DNA of 59,336 nucleotides from Streptomyces flavotricini (GTDB lineage Bacteria; Actinomycetota; Actinomycetes; Streptomycetales; Streptomycetaceae): the NCBI RefSeq assembly GCF_020639365.1, contig NZ_JAINUL010000001.1:2926451-2985786 (forward strand), in the 5' to 3' direction. Under the pieces are notes generated by a model. It was not told where the DNA came from. It made no database searches and was given only the letters and a program-made list of their open reading frames with translations. Both the position numbers and the translations under genes were made by a program. How positions within the stretch are numbered: position 1 is the stretch's first letter; every line of letters starts with the position of its first letter. Positions 7,952 through 15,696 of the stretch are shown here, piece by piece.

Positions 7952-7986
7952 GGGCGGGCAATAGACATGTTGTCTACTGCCCGCCC
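7952..7986. promoter_or_regulatory. 35-bp near-perfect palindrome between the dehydrogenase and the binding-protein gene
   Basis: Arms 7952-7967 and 7971-7986 pair at 15 of 16 positions around a 3-base centre. The inner core is TAGACA-TGT-TGTCTA. It lies 45 bases past the stop of the leftward dehydrogenase and 25 bases before the start of the leftward lipoprotein gene. It could be a terminator or attenuator, or an operator with a symmetric core. No T-run follows. Confidence 0.7.
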
Positions 7987-8030
7987 CCTCAAGCCCCTTC
8001 GGTGATCGATGCGATCCCCGCGGAGACCGA

Positions 8031-9470
8031 TCAGCCGTCGAGCGAGGTCATCACGTGCTTGATGCGGGTGTAGTCCTCGAAGCCGTAGGCGGAGAGGTCC
8101 TTGCCGTAGCCGGACTTCTTGAAGCCGCCGTGGGGCATCTCGGCGACGAGCGGGATGTGGGTGTTGATCCACACGCAGCCGAAGTCGAGGTTCTTGGACA
8201 TGCGCATCGCGCGGCCGTGGTCCTTGGTCCACACCGAGGAGGCGAGGGCGAACTCGACGCCGTTCGCGTACTCCAGGGCCTGGGCCTCGTCCGTGAAGGA
8301 CTGGACGGTGATGACGGGGCCGAAGACCTCGTTCTGGATGATCTCGTCGTCCTGCTTGAGGCCCGAGACCACGGTCGGGGCGTAGAAGTAGCCCTTGTCG
8401 CCGACCTGGTGGCCGCCGGCCTCGACCTTGGCGTGCGCCGGGAGGCGCTCGATGAAGCCCGCGACCTGCTTGAGCTGGTTCGGGTTGTTCAGCGGGCCGT
8501 AGAGCACGTCCTCGTCGTCCGGCTGGCCGGTCTTCGTGTCGGCGGCGGCCTTGGCGAGGGCGGTCACGAACTCGTCGTGGATGGACTCGTGCACGAGTAC
8601 GCGGGTCGCGGCGGTGCAGTCCTGGCCGGCGTTGAAGTAGCCGGCGACCGCGATGTCCTCGACGGCCTTGGCGATGTCGGCGTCCTCGAAGACGACGACC
8701 GGGGCCTTGCCGCCGAGCTCCAGGTGGACGCGCTTGACGTCCTTCGAGGCGCTCTCGGCGACCTGCATGCCGGCGCGCACCGAGCCGGTGATGGAGGCCA
8801 TCGCCGGGGTGGAGTGCTCGACCATGGCCTTGCCGGTCTCGCGGTCACCGCACACGACGTTGAAGACGCCCTTGGGCAGGACCGAGTCGATGATCTCGGC
8901 CATCAGGACGGTCGAGGCCGGGGTGGTGTCCGAGGGCTTGAGCACGACGGTGTTGCCCGCGGCGATCGCCGGGGCGAACTTCCACACGGCCATCATCATC
9001 GGGTAGTTCCACGGCGCGACCTGGGCACACACACCGACCGGCTCCCGGCGGATGATCGAGGTCATCCCTTCCATGTACTCGCCGGCCGAGCGGCCCTCCA
9101 GGAGGCGGGCCGCACCCGCGAAGAAGCGGATCTGGTCCACCATCGGCGGCAGCTCCTCGCTGGCCGTGAGGCCCAGCGGCTTGCCGGTGTTCTCCGATTC
9201 GGCGGCCACGAGCTCGTCCGCGCGCGCCTCGAAGGCGTCCGCGATCTTGAGCAGGGCCTTCTGGCGCTCCGACGGGGTGGTGTCGCGCCAGCCCGGGAAC
9301 GCGGCCGCGGCGGCGGCCATGGCGGCGTCGACATCGGCCTGGCCGGAGAGCGGGGCGGTGGCGTACACCTCGCCGGTGGCGGGGTTGACCACCTCGGTGG
9401 TCCGCCCGTCGGCGGCGTCCTTGAACTCTCCGCCGATGTAGTTGCGCAGACGACGCAGTTCGGTGGTCAC
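8031..9470 (-). CDS. Gamma-aminobutyraldehyde dehydrogenase
   Basis: A 479-residue NAD-dependent aldehyde dehydrogenase. Landmarks: PWNYPMMMAVWKFAPAIAAGN (cofactor-binding loop), LELGGKAP with the general-base Glu, the nucleophile C285 in GQDCTAATR, and EVFGPV. The overall pattern fits the aminobutyraldehyde/betaine aldehyde class, which oxidises 4-aminobutanal from putrescine to GABA. GTG 9470 has AGGAG 10 bases upstream; GTG 9479 is an alternative. It is transcribed divergently from the Lrp regulator, with palindromic DNA between them. Its neighbours (PotD-like protein, Lrp, class III aminotransferase) support a polyamine/GABA role. That substrate assignment is an inference. Confidence 0.88.
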   Translation of the reverse strand: MTTELRRLRNYIGGEFKDAADGRTTEVVNPATGEVYATAPLSGQADVDAAMAAAAAAFPGWRDTTPSERQKALLKIADAFEARADELVAAESENTGKPLGLTASEELPPMVDQIRFFAGAARLLEGRSAGEYMEGMTSIIRREPVGVCAQVAPWNYPMMMAVWKFAPAIAAGNTVVLKPSDTTPASTVLMAEIIDSVLPKGVFNVVCGDRETGKAMVEHSTPAMASITGSVRAGMQVAESASKDVKRVHLELGGKAPVVVFEDADIAKAVEDIAVAGYFNAGQDCTAATRVLVHESIHDEFVTALAKAAADTKTGQPDDEDVLYGPLNNPNQLKQVAGFIERLPAHAKVEAGGHQVGDKGYFYAPTVVSGLKQDDEIIQNEVFGPVITVQSFTDEAQALEYANGVEFALASSVWTKDHGRAMRMSKNLDFGCVWINTHIPLVAEMPHGGFKKSGYGKDLSAYGFEDYTRIKHVMTSLDG

Positions 9471-9576
9471 TCCAGCCACACTCCTGATCACATGTCCAAC
9501 GATTGAGACGAATCCCAATCCTAGCCCCTAGGCGGACGCTTTCGGCAGGGCCAGACGCCACCAACTACGGAATCAG

Positions 9577-9593
9577 TGAGATCCAGGATCTCA
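9577..9593. promoter_or_regulatory. 17-bp perfect palindrome in the dehydrogenase/Lrp divergent promoter
   Basis: TGAGATCC-A-GGATCTCA lies between the divergent starts at 9470 (-) and 9640 (+). Lrp/AsnC proteins usually bind symmetric sites near their own divergent promoters, so this is a candidate operator for the neighbouring regulator. Confidence 0.6.
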
Positions 9594-9639
9594 AACAACG
9601 GATTTCATCGATTCCGTCTTGCGGAACAGACGACTCCTC

Positions 9640-10143
9640 GTGCACAGTGAGGTCGTGGTCAGTCGAAGCGCAGATTCCAGGAACAGACAACCGTCCCCTT
9701 CGGTCGATGCTGTGTCCCTGGCGATCATCGAGCAACTGCAGGAGGACGGTCGCCGCCCCTACGCAGCGATCGGCAAGGCCGTCGGCCTGTCGGAGGCGGC
9801 CGTGCGCCAGCGCGTGCAGAAGCTGCTCGACCAGGGCGTCATGCAGATCGTCGCCGTCACCGACCCGCTCACCGTGGGCCTGCGACGCCAGGCCATGGTC
9901 GGCATCAACGTCGAGGGAGACCTCGACCCGGTGGCCGACGCACTGACCCAGATGGCCGAGTGCGAGTACGTGGTCATGACCGCGGGCTCGTTCGACCTGA
10001 TGGTGGAAATCGTCTGCGAGGACGACGACCACCTGCTGGAGACGATCAACAAGAAGATCCGCGCGCTCCCCGGCGTGCGATCAACCGAAAGCTTCGTTTA
10101 TCTGAAGCTGAAGAAGCAGACCTACATGTGGGGAACTCGATAG
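9640..10143 (+). CDS. Lrp/AsnC-family transcriptional regulator
   Basis: About 167 residues. An N-terminal winged helix-turn-helix (VDAVSLAIIEQLQEDGRRPYAAIGKAVGLSEAAVRQRVQKLLDQGV) is joined to a C-terminal RAM/AsnC ligand-binding domain (VGINVEGDLDPVADALTQM, then VVMTAGSFDLMVEIVCEDDDHLLE). It ends three bases before the aminotransferase gene, with which it is surely co-transcribed. It probably senses an amino compound and controls both the aminotransferase and the divergent dehydrogenase. The start is uncertain: GTG 9640 and GTG 9655 are both possible and neither has a well-spaced ribosome site. Confidence 0.9.
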   Translation: MHSEVVVSRSADSRNRQPSPSVDAVSLAIIEQLQEDGRRPYAAIGKAVGLSEAAVRQRVQKLLDQGVMQIVAVTDPLTVGLRRQAMVGINVEGDLDPVADALTQMAECEYVVMTAGSFDLMVEIVCEDDDHLLETINKKIRALPGVRSTESFVYLKLKKQTYMWGTR

Positions 10144-10146
10144 CCC

Positions 10147-11508
10147 GTGAGCCAGGACCTCTCCAAGACCGCGTACGACCACCTGTGGATGCACTTCACC
10201 CGCATGTCGTCGTACGAGAACTCCCCCGTCCCCACCATCGTGCGGGGTGAGGGCACCTACATCTTCGACGACAAGGGCAAGCGCTACCTGGACGGTCTCG
10301 CCGGACTGTTCGTGGTCAACGCCGGTCACGGCCGCAAGGAACTGGCCGAGGTCGCCTACAAGCAGGCGCAGGAACTCGCCTTCTTCCCCATCTGGTCGTA
10401 CGCGCACCCCAAGGCCGTTGAGCTCGCCGAGCGCCTCGCCGACTACGCCCCGGGCGACCTGAACAAGGTCTTCTTCACCACCGGTGGCGGCGAGGCCGTC
10501 GAGACCGCGTGGAAGCTGGCGAAGCAGTACTTCAAGCTGCAGGGCAAGCACACCAAGTACAAGGTCATCTCCCGTGCGGTCGCCTACCACGGCACCCCGC
10601 AGGGCGCCCTGTCCATCACCGGCCTGCCGGCCCTGAAGGCCCCCTTCGAGCCGCTGGTGCCCGGTGCGCACAAGGTGCCGAACACCAACATCTACCGCGC
10701 CCCGATCTACGGCGACGACCCCGAGGCCTTCGGCCGCTGGTGCGCCGACCAGATCGAGCAGGAGATCCTGTTCGAGGGCGCCGACACCGTCGCCGCCGTC
10801 TTCCTGGAGCCGGTGCAGAACGCCGGCGGCTGCTTCCCGCCGCCGCCCGGGTACTTCCAGCGGGTCCGCGAGATCTGCGACGAGTACGACGTGCTCCTCG
10901 TCTCCGACGAGACGATCTGCGCCTTCGGCCGCCTCGGCACGATGTTCGCCTGCGACAAGTTCGGCTACGTGCCGGACATGATCACCTGCGCCAAGGGCAT
11001 GACCTCGGGCTACTCCCCGATCGGTGCCTGCATCGTCTCGGACCGCATCGCCGAGCCGTTCTACAAGGGCGACAACACCTTCCTGCACGGCTACACCTTC
11101 GGCGGACACCCGGTGTCCTCCGCGGTGGCGCTCGCCAACCTCGACATCTTCGACAAGGAAGGCCTCAACCAGCACGTGCTGGACAACGAGGACGCCTTCT
11201 TCTCGACGCTGAAGAAGCTGCACGACCTGCCCATCGTCGGCGACGTCCGCGGCAACGGCTTCTTCTACGGCATCGAGCTCGTCAAGGACAAGGTCACCAA
11301 GGAGTCCTTCACGGACGAGGAGACGGAGCGCGTGCTCTACGGCTTCCTCTCCAAGGCGCTCTTCGAGAACGGCCTGTACTGCCGGGCCGACGACCGCGGC
11401 GACCCGGTCATCCAGCTGGCCCCGCCGCTCATCGCGGACCAGGGCACCTTCGACGAGATCGAGGGCATCCTGCGCTCCGTGCTCACCGAGGCGTGGACCA
11501 AGCTGTAA
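10147..11508 (+). CDS. Class III aminotransferase (putrescine/GABA/omega-amino type)
   Basis: A 453-residue PLP enzyme of the ornithine/GABA aminotransferase fold. Visible landmarks: FTTGGGEAVETAWKLA (phosphate-binding loop), the DET motif in LLVSDETICAFGR that contacts the pyridine nitrogen, PLP lysine K283 in CAKGMTSGYSPIGA, and the HGYTFGGHP segment. The likely donor is putrescine, GABA or a related omega-amine, with pyruvate or 2-oxoglutarate as acceptor; this cannot be fixed from sequence. GTG 10147 starts three bases after the Lrp gene. A strong hairpin follows the stop. It is functionally tied to the aldehyde dehydrogenase and PotD-like genes. Confidence 0.9.
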   Translation: MSQDLSKTAYDHLWMHFTRMSSYENSPVPTIVRGEGTYIFDDKGKRYLDGLAGLFVVNAGHGRKELAEVAYKQAQELAFFPIWSYAHPKAVELAERLADYAPGDLNKVFFTTGGGEAVETAWKLAKQYFKLQGKHTKYKVISRAVAYHGTPQGALSITGLPALKAPFEPLVPGAHKVPNTNIYRAPIYGDDPEAFGRWCADQIEQEILFEGADTVAAVFLEPVQNAGGCFPPPPGYFQRVREICDEYDVLLVSDETICAFGRLGTMFACDKFGYVPDMITCAKGMTSGYSPIGACIVSDRIAEPFYKGDNTFLHGYTFGGHPVSSAVALANLDIFDKEGLNQHVLDNEDAFFSTLKKLHDLPIVGDVRGNGFFYGIELVKDKVTKESFTDEETERVLYGFLSKALFENGLYCRADDRGDPVIQLAPPLIADQGTFDEIEGILRSVLTEAWTKL

Positions 11509-11542
11509 AGAGCGGTGCCGACGAGCAGCAAACAGTCCGAAC

Positions 11543-11595
11543 CACACGGCCCGGATCCCCCGTTCGAGTGAGAACGCGGGGGTCCGGGCCGTGTG
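11543..11595 (+). terminator. Hairpin terminator after the aminotransferase gene
   Basis: The arm CACACGGCCCGGA-T-CCCCCG (11543-11562) pairs with 11577-11595 apart from one bulged T, around a 14-base loop. It separates the aminotransferase operon from the ABC gene that follows. Confidence 0.85.
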
Positions 11596-11690
11596 CTGTC
11601 ACCATCCAAGACGTTCATCTCTTTACATCTCAGTGCGGCGCCAGTGACCGAACCGGTTCCGCTTCGTTCCCCCGGACGGAGGTGTACGCC

Positions 11691-12473
11691 ATGGTGGCTC
11701 CACCGGACAACGCCCCACCGGACAATGACGTCCTCTGGGCACGGTCCGTTCACTACTCCCACAGCGGTTCGCCCGGCCTCATCGGGGTCTCGGTGGGCGT
11801 CCGCCAGGGCGAGGTCCTGGCCCTGACCGGCCCGCGCGGCAGCGGGAAGACCACCCTGCTGCGCTGCCTGTCCGGACACCTGGTGCCCGAGCAGGGCGAG
11901 ATCTGGTTCAACAGCGTGCCCGTCCACACCATGGGGGCCCTGGCCCGCGAACGGCTGCGCCGCGACCGGTTCGGCTGGATCGGCCCCGATCCCCAGCTGC
12001 TGCCCGAGCTGAAGGTGTGGGAGAACGCGGCCCTGCCGCTGCTGATCTCCGGCGCCTCCCACCGCTCCGCCAAGGCCGCCGCCTGCGAATGGCTGGACCG
12101 TCTCGACATCGGCGCCTTCGCCCGCAAGCGCCCCGGAGCGCTGACCCGCGCCGAGTCCCAGCGGGTCGCCCTCGCCCGGGCCCTGGTCAAGGAGCCCGCG
12201 GTCGTCTTCGCCGACGAACCCACCGCCCCGCTGCACCGCGCCGAGCGCGCCCTGCTGCTCCGTACCCTCACCACCGCGGCCCGCTCGCACGGGATCACCG
12301 TGCTGCTGGCCACCCACGAGGAGGAGGGCGCGGCCGTCGCCGACCGCCGGGTCGAACTGCTCGACGGGCGGCCCGCCGCGGCCGCCGTCAGCGGCGCCAC
12401 CGCCGTGAACGGTGCCGGCGGTCCGTCCGACGAGACCCCGGAGGGCCAGGCCGCGTGCTCGCTCTCCGCCTAG
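11691..12473 (+). CDS. ABC transporter ATP-binding protein with a degenerate signature motif
   Basis: A 260-residue nucleotide-binding domain of the LolD/MacB-like size class. Walker A is GPRGSGKTTLL, Walker B is AVVFADEPTA, and the switch His is in LLATHEEEG. The signature that should read LSGGQ is LTRAE (ALTRAESQRVALARAL), so ATP hydrolysis may be weakened or the protein may work with an unusual partner. ATG 11691 has GGAGG at 11678-11682. The next gene, a multi-helix membrane protein, overlaps by 19 bases and is the obvious partner. The substrate is unknown; an export or membrane-stress role is more likely than import, since no binding protein is present. Confidence 0.88.
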   Translation: MVAPPDNAPPDNDVLWARSVHYSHSGSPGLIGVSVGVRQGEVLALTGPRGSGKTTLLRCLSGHLVPEQGEIWFNSVPVHTMGALARERLRRDRFGWIGPDPQLLPELKVWENAALPLLISGASHRSAKAAACEWLDRLDIGAFARKRPGALTRAESQRVALARALVKEPAVVFADEPTAPLHRAERALLLRTLTTAARSHGITVLLATHEEEGAAVADRRVELLDGRPAAAAVSGATAVNGAGGPSDETPEGQAACSLSA

Positions 12474-13528
12474 TCCGCGGCTCCCGCCCGGTCGTCCAGC
12501 TGCGCCGGCTGCTGGTCGCCGCAGCGAGCGCCGGTACCGGATTCGTCCTGCTGTACGTGCTCGCCGGGGCCACCGCCCGGCCTGCCGGATCGTTCCCGCG
12601 CCTGCTGTGGGCCCTGGTCCCGCTCGCCGTCACCGCGCAGTTCGCGGTCGCCGTCGCCCGGACCGACCCCGCGACCCGGCCCCGGGAAGGACTGGACGCG
12701 GTGGGGCTCGGCCCCGTGCAGCGCGTCCTCGTCGCGGCGGTCTCCACCGCCATCGCGTGCACCCTGGGCAGCGCCCTGGCCCTGGCCGCCTTCCTGCACC
12801 TGCGGGGCGAGCTGACCGGGCTGCCCTTCGACGGAGCCGGGGCCGGACTGCTGCACGCCGACCGGCCGGTGCCCGTGGCGGCCGCCCTCACCCTGCTGGC
12901 CCTCGTCCCGCTGAGCGCCTGCGCCGCAACGGCCCTCGCCCTGCGCCCGCACCCACCGCTGGCCCCGCAGACCGCCCTGCCCTGGGGCATCGCCCTGACC
13001 GCCTGCGGACTGGCCGTCGAGGCGTACGCGGGCCCCGGCGGCGCCGGGATGCCGGTCGGCTGGGCGCTCACCGCCGTCGGGCTCTCCCTTGCCGGACCGG
13101 GGATCGCCTACGCCTGCGGGGCCCTGGTCCAGGCGGTCCGCCCCGGCGCCATGCGGCTGCTCGCCGGCCGGACCCTCCAGGAGGAGGCGCCCCGGCTGGG
13201 CCGGCCCCTCGGGGTGCTGTGCGCGGTCGGCGCGGGCGCCCTCACCGCGGTGGCCCTGCGCGGGCGGGGCGGCTTCGGCGTCCCGCTGGGCCCGCTGACC
13301 GGACCGGCCTGCGCCCTGGTCGTGCTGTGCGCGGCCGCGACCCTGCTCACCCGGGCCGTCGAAGTCCGCCAGGACCGCTCGGCCACCCATGCGGCCCTGC
13401 GCGACCTGGGCGCTCCGGGCGCGGTCCTCCGTACGGCCGCGACGCTGCGCGCCACCGCCCTGGTGGCCGTGTGCGGACCGGTCGTGTGGGGTGTGGCACA
13501 GCTGACGTCGCTGGCGTTGACCCGCTGA
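12455..13528 (+). CDS. Multi-spanning membrane protein, partner of the ABC ATPase
   Basis: A 357-residue Ala/Leu-rich protein with about eight predicted membrane segments. It lacks a clear large extracellular domain; the longest hydrophilic parts are short and Pro/Gly-rich. The segment DLGAPGAVLRTAATLRATALVAVCGPVVWGV near the C-terminus resembles the coupling region of FtsX-like permeases (an Ala/Gly-Ala motif before the last helix). GTG 12455 has GGAGGG 9 bases upstream and overlaps the ATPase gene, so the two are co-translated. I infer a two-gene ABC exporter or regulator pair of unknown substrate. Confidence 0.8.
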   Translation: MLALRLVRGSRPVVQLRRLLVAAASAGTGFVLLYVLAGATARPAGSFPRLLWALVPLAVTAQFAVAVARTDPATRPREGLDAVGLGPVQRVLVAAVSTAIACTLGSALALAAFLHLRGELTGLPFDGAGAGLLHADRPVPVAAALTLLALVPLSACAATALALRPHPPLAPQTALPWGIALTACGLAVEAYAGPGGAGMPVGWALTAVGLSLAGPGIAYACGALVQAVRPGAMRLLAGRTLQEEAPRLGRPLGVLCAVGAGALTAVALRGRGGFGVPLGPLTGPACALVVLCAAATLLTRAVEVRQDRSATHAALRDLGAPGAVLRTAATLRATALVAVCGPVVWGVAQLTSLALTR

Positions 13529-13554
13529 CGAGGGCAGCCCATAGGGTGGGCCGA

Positions 13555-14673
13555 ATGGTCAACGCAGACAACGCAGACATCGAGATCGAGACGCTCGCCG
13601 AATTCGACCGGGTCGTGGCGCGCGGCTCGCTCAGCGGCTACCGGGTCCAGTCGGTCAACCTGCTGGAGCGCACCTTCGCCCTGCTGTCCGCCGACACCTC
13701 CGCGGCCGTCTTCCTCGGCTGCCCGATGGAGCCCGACGCCTCGGCGAAGGTGCGCGCGGACGGCGCGCTCGTCTTCCCGCCCGTCCCGGACCTGCCCTTC
13801 AACCCCTACCGCGGCCTGCTGTACACCGCCGACGAGCTGTTCACGGGGCTGTCCGCCGGATACGAGGCCACCCCGGACGCCCAGTCGTACGCCTGGTTCC
13901 AGGAGACCAAGGCGGACGGCGACGTCTTCTCCTCGATGCTGCGCTCCGTCCACGACGACACGATCTCCGACGCCCTCGACGAACACCTCGCCGGCGCCCG
14001 GGTGGTGGGCGTCATGGGCGGCCACGCGATGGCCCGCGGCGGCCTCGACTACCAGGGCGCGGCGGAGCTGGGACGGAAGCTGGCCCGGTCGGGACTGACG
14101 GTGGCCACCGGCGGCGGCCCCGGCGCGATGGAGGCGGCCAACCTCGGCGCCTACCTGGCGCCCGCCCCGGACGAGGCCCTGTCGGAGGCCCTGGAGATCC
14201 TGGCCAAGGCCCCCTCCTTCGCCCCCTCGGTGTCCGACTGGGCCCGGGCGGCCTTCGCCGTACGGGACCGCTGGCCCGGCGGCGGCGACTCGGTGGGCAT
14301 CCCCACCTGGTTCTACGGGCACGAGCCGCCGAACGCCTTCGCCGGCAACATCGCCAAGTACTTCGCGAACGCCACCCGCGAGGACGGGCTGCTGGCCCGG
14401 TCCAACGCGGGCGTGGTCTTCCTGCCGGGTGCGGCGGGCACCCTCCAGGAGATGTTCGACAACGCGACGCCGAACTACTACGAGTCGCGGGGCGAGCCGA
14501 CCCCGATGGTCCTGGTCGGACGTACGCACTGGACCGAGCACCTGCCGGCATGGCCGCTGCTGCAGGCGCTGGCGCGCGGCCGGGCGATGGAGTCGCGGAT
14601 CGCGCTGGTCGACTCGGTGGAGGAAGTCCCCGCCGTACTCGCGGTGATGAACGCGAGGAATGAGACGAAGTAA
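13555..14673 (+). CDS. LOG-family-like Rossmann-fold protein
   Basis: A 372-residue protein. The second half carries features of the LOG/lysine-decarboxylase-like fold: VVGVMGGHAMARGG, then TVATGGGPGAMEAANLGAYL, then a loop where LOG enzymes have PGGxGTxxE but this protein reads LPGAAGTLQEMFD. The changed glycine in that motif and the extra N-terminal 130 residues set it apart from cytokinin-activating LOG phosphoribohydrolases. It is probably a nucleotide-binding relative. It is a single gene, starting 26 bases after the membrane-protein gene. Confidence 0.82.
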   Translation: MVNADNADIEIETLAEFDRVVARGSLSGYRVQSVNLLERTFALLSADTSAAVFLGCPMEPDASAKVRADGALVFPPVPDLPFNPYRGLLYTADELFTGLSAGYEATPDAQSYAWFQETKADGDVFSSMLRSVHDDTISDALDEHLAGARVVGVMGGHAMARGGLDYQGAAELGRKLARSGLTVATGGGPGAMEAANLGAYLAPAPDEALSEALEILAKAPSFAPSVSDWARAAFAVRDRWPGGGDSVGIPTWFYGHEPPNAFAGNIAKYFANATREDGLLARSNAGVVFLPGAAGTLQEMFDNATPNYYESRGEPTPMVLVGRTHWTEHLPAWPLLQALARGRAMESRIALVDSVEEVPAVLAVMNARNETK

Positions 14674-14706
14674 AGGGCGGCCCGAGGCAACTTCCCGGCC
14701 CGATCG

Positions 14707-14750
14707 CACGTCTGCCATAGGTAATCAAAACGCAAAACCTGCCAGACGTG
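14707..14750 (+). promoter_or_regulatory. Interrupted inverted repeat in the DMT transporter leader
   Basis: CACGTCTG (14707-14714) pairs with CAGACGTG (14743-14750), and AGGT (14719-14722) pairs with ACCT (14737-14740). The loop is unusually A-rich for this genome (AATCAAAACGCAAA). It ends 13 bases before the GTG start, so it could be a leader RNA structure, an operator, or the terminator of the preceding gene. Confidence 0.5.
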
Positions 14751-14763
14751 AACGGAGCCCTCG

Positions 14764-15666
14764 GTGCTCATAGGCCTGCTGACCGCGATCGCGGCGTCCA
14801 TCTGCTACGGCACGGGGTCCGTCCTGCAAGCCGTGGGCTCGCGCAGGGCGGCCCGGATGTCCCCGGCCGCCGCGGGGGTGACCGCGCACGGCGGCCCGAA
14901 CCTCTCGTCCACCGCGAAGGCGGCGATGACGTGGGAGTTCATCGTCGGCACCATCCTGGACTTCGTGGGCTTCGGGCTGGGCGCGCTGGCCGCCCGGCTG
15001 CTGCCGCTGTTCCTCTCCCAGACGGTGATCAGCGCCAACCTGGTGATCACGGCCGTCCTCAGCGTGAAGATGCTGGGCATCCGGCTGACCCGCAAGGAAT
15101 GGACCTCGATCGGGGTCGTCTGCGCGGCCCTGGTGCTGCTGGCGACGGCGGCGGGCCACGAGGGCGGCCACCACGCCCCGATGTCCACGCACTGGTGGCT
15201 GTTCGCGGTGACCCTGCTGATCATCGCGGGCGGCACGGTGGCCGTACGCCTCCTGGGCTCCCGGGCCGCGATCCTGGCGGGCCTGCTGTCGGGGCTGGCC
15301 TTCGGCGCGCTGGGCGTCGGCGTCCGGATCCTCGACGGCATCGACCCGTTCGACCTGGGCACGCTGCTCGCCGACCCGGCCCTCTACTCCATCGTGCTGG
15401 CCGGTGTCGGCGGCATGTACCTGCACACCGTCGCCCTCCAGATCGGCTCGGTGAACGGCGCGACGGCCGCGCTGGTCGTCGGCGAGACCGTACTGCCGGG
15501 CGCGATCGGCGTCCTGTGGCTGGGCGACGCCTCCCGCCCGGGCCTGGCCTGGCTGGCGGTCCTCGGCTTCGTCCTGGCCGTCACGGGCGCGGTGGCGGTC
15601 GCCTGGTACGGCAACCACGAAGGTGCGCAGACCCCGGCGGAGGAACCCGCTCCCGCCGCGGTCTGA
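14764..15666 (+). CDS. DMT-superfamily (EamA-like) transporter
   Basis: A 300-residue protein with nine to ten membrane helices, made of two repeated halves as in EamA/DMT proteins. Features: an N-terminal LLTAIAASICYGTGSVLQAVGSRR, central SQTVISANLVITAVLSVKMLGIRLTRKEW (first repeat end, with the typical Lys/Glu-rich boundary), and GATAALVVGETVLPGAIGVLWLGD (second repeat end). A His-rich cytosolic or external loop (GHEGGHHAPMSTH) sits in the middle, which might bind metal. The substrate is unknown. It stands alone, with an inverted repeat in its leader and a shared terminator with the convergent thiamine operon. Confidence 0.85.
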   Translation: MLIGLLTAIAASICYGTGSVLQAVGSRRAARMSPAAAGVTAHGGPNLSSTAKAAMTWEFIVGTILDFVGFGLGALAARLLPLFLSQTVISANLVITAVLSVKMLGIRLTRKEWTSIGVVCAALVLLATAAGHEGGHHAPMSTHWWLFAVTLLIIAGGTVAVRLLGSRAAILAGLLSGLAFGALGVGVRILDGIDPFDLGTLLADPALYSIVLAGVGGMYLHTVALQIGSVNGATAALVVGETVLPGAIGVLWLGDASRPGLAWLAVLGFVLAVTGAVAVAWYGNHEGAQTPAEEPAPAAV

Positions 15667-15669
15667 AGG

Positions 15670-15696
15670 GCTTCCGGCGGCTACGCCGCCGGAAGC
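15670..15696. terminator. Bidirectional hairpin between convergent genes
   Basis: The 12-bp arms GCTTCCGGCGGC (15670-15681) and GCCGCCGGAAGC (15685-15696) surround TAC. It lies just past the transporter stop and overlaps the last codons of the convergent thiamine ATPase gene, so it probably ends both transcripts. Confidence 0.85.

Noticed and set aside
7927..8232. N-terminal extension of the PotD-like lipoprotein
   Set aside because: It would run through a palindrome and the end of the dehydrogenase gene, and would bury the signal peptide inside the protein.
10081..11547. A 488-codon minus-strand frame opposite the aminotransferase
   Set aside because: It is a mirror frame of a conserved PLP enzyme with no recognisable motif.
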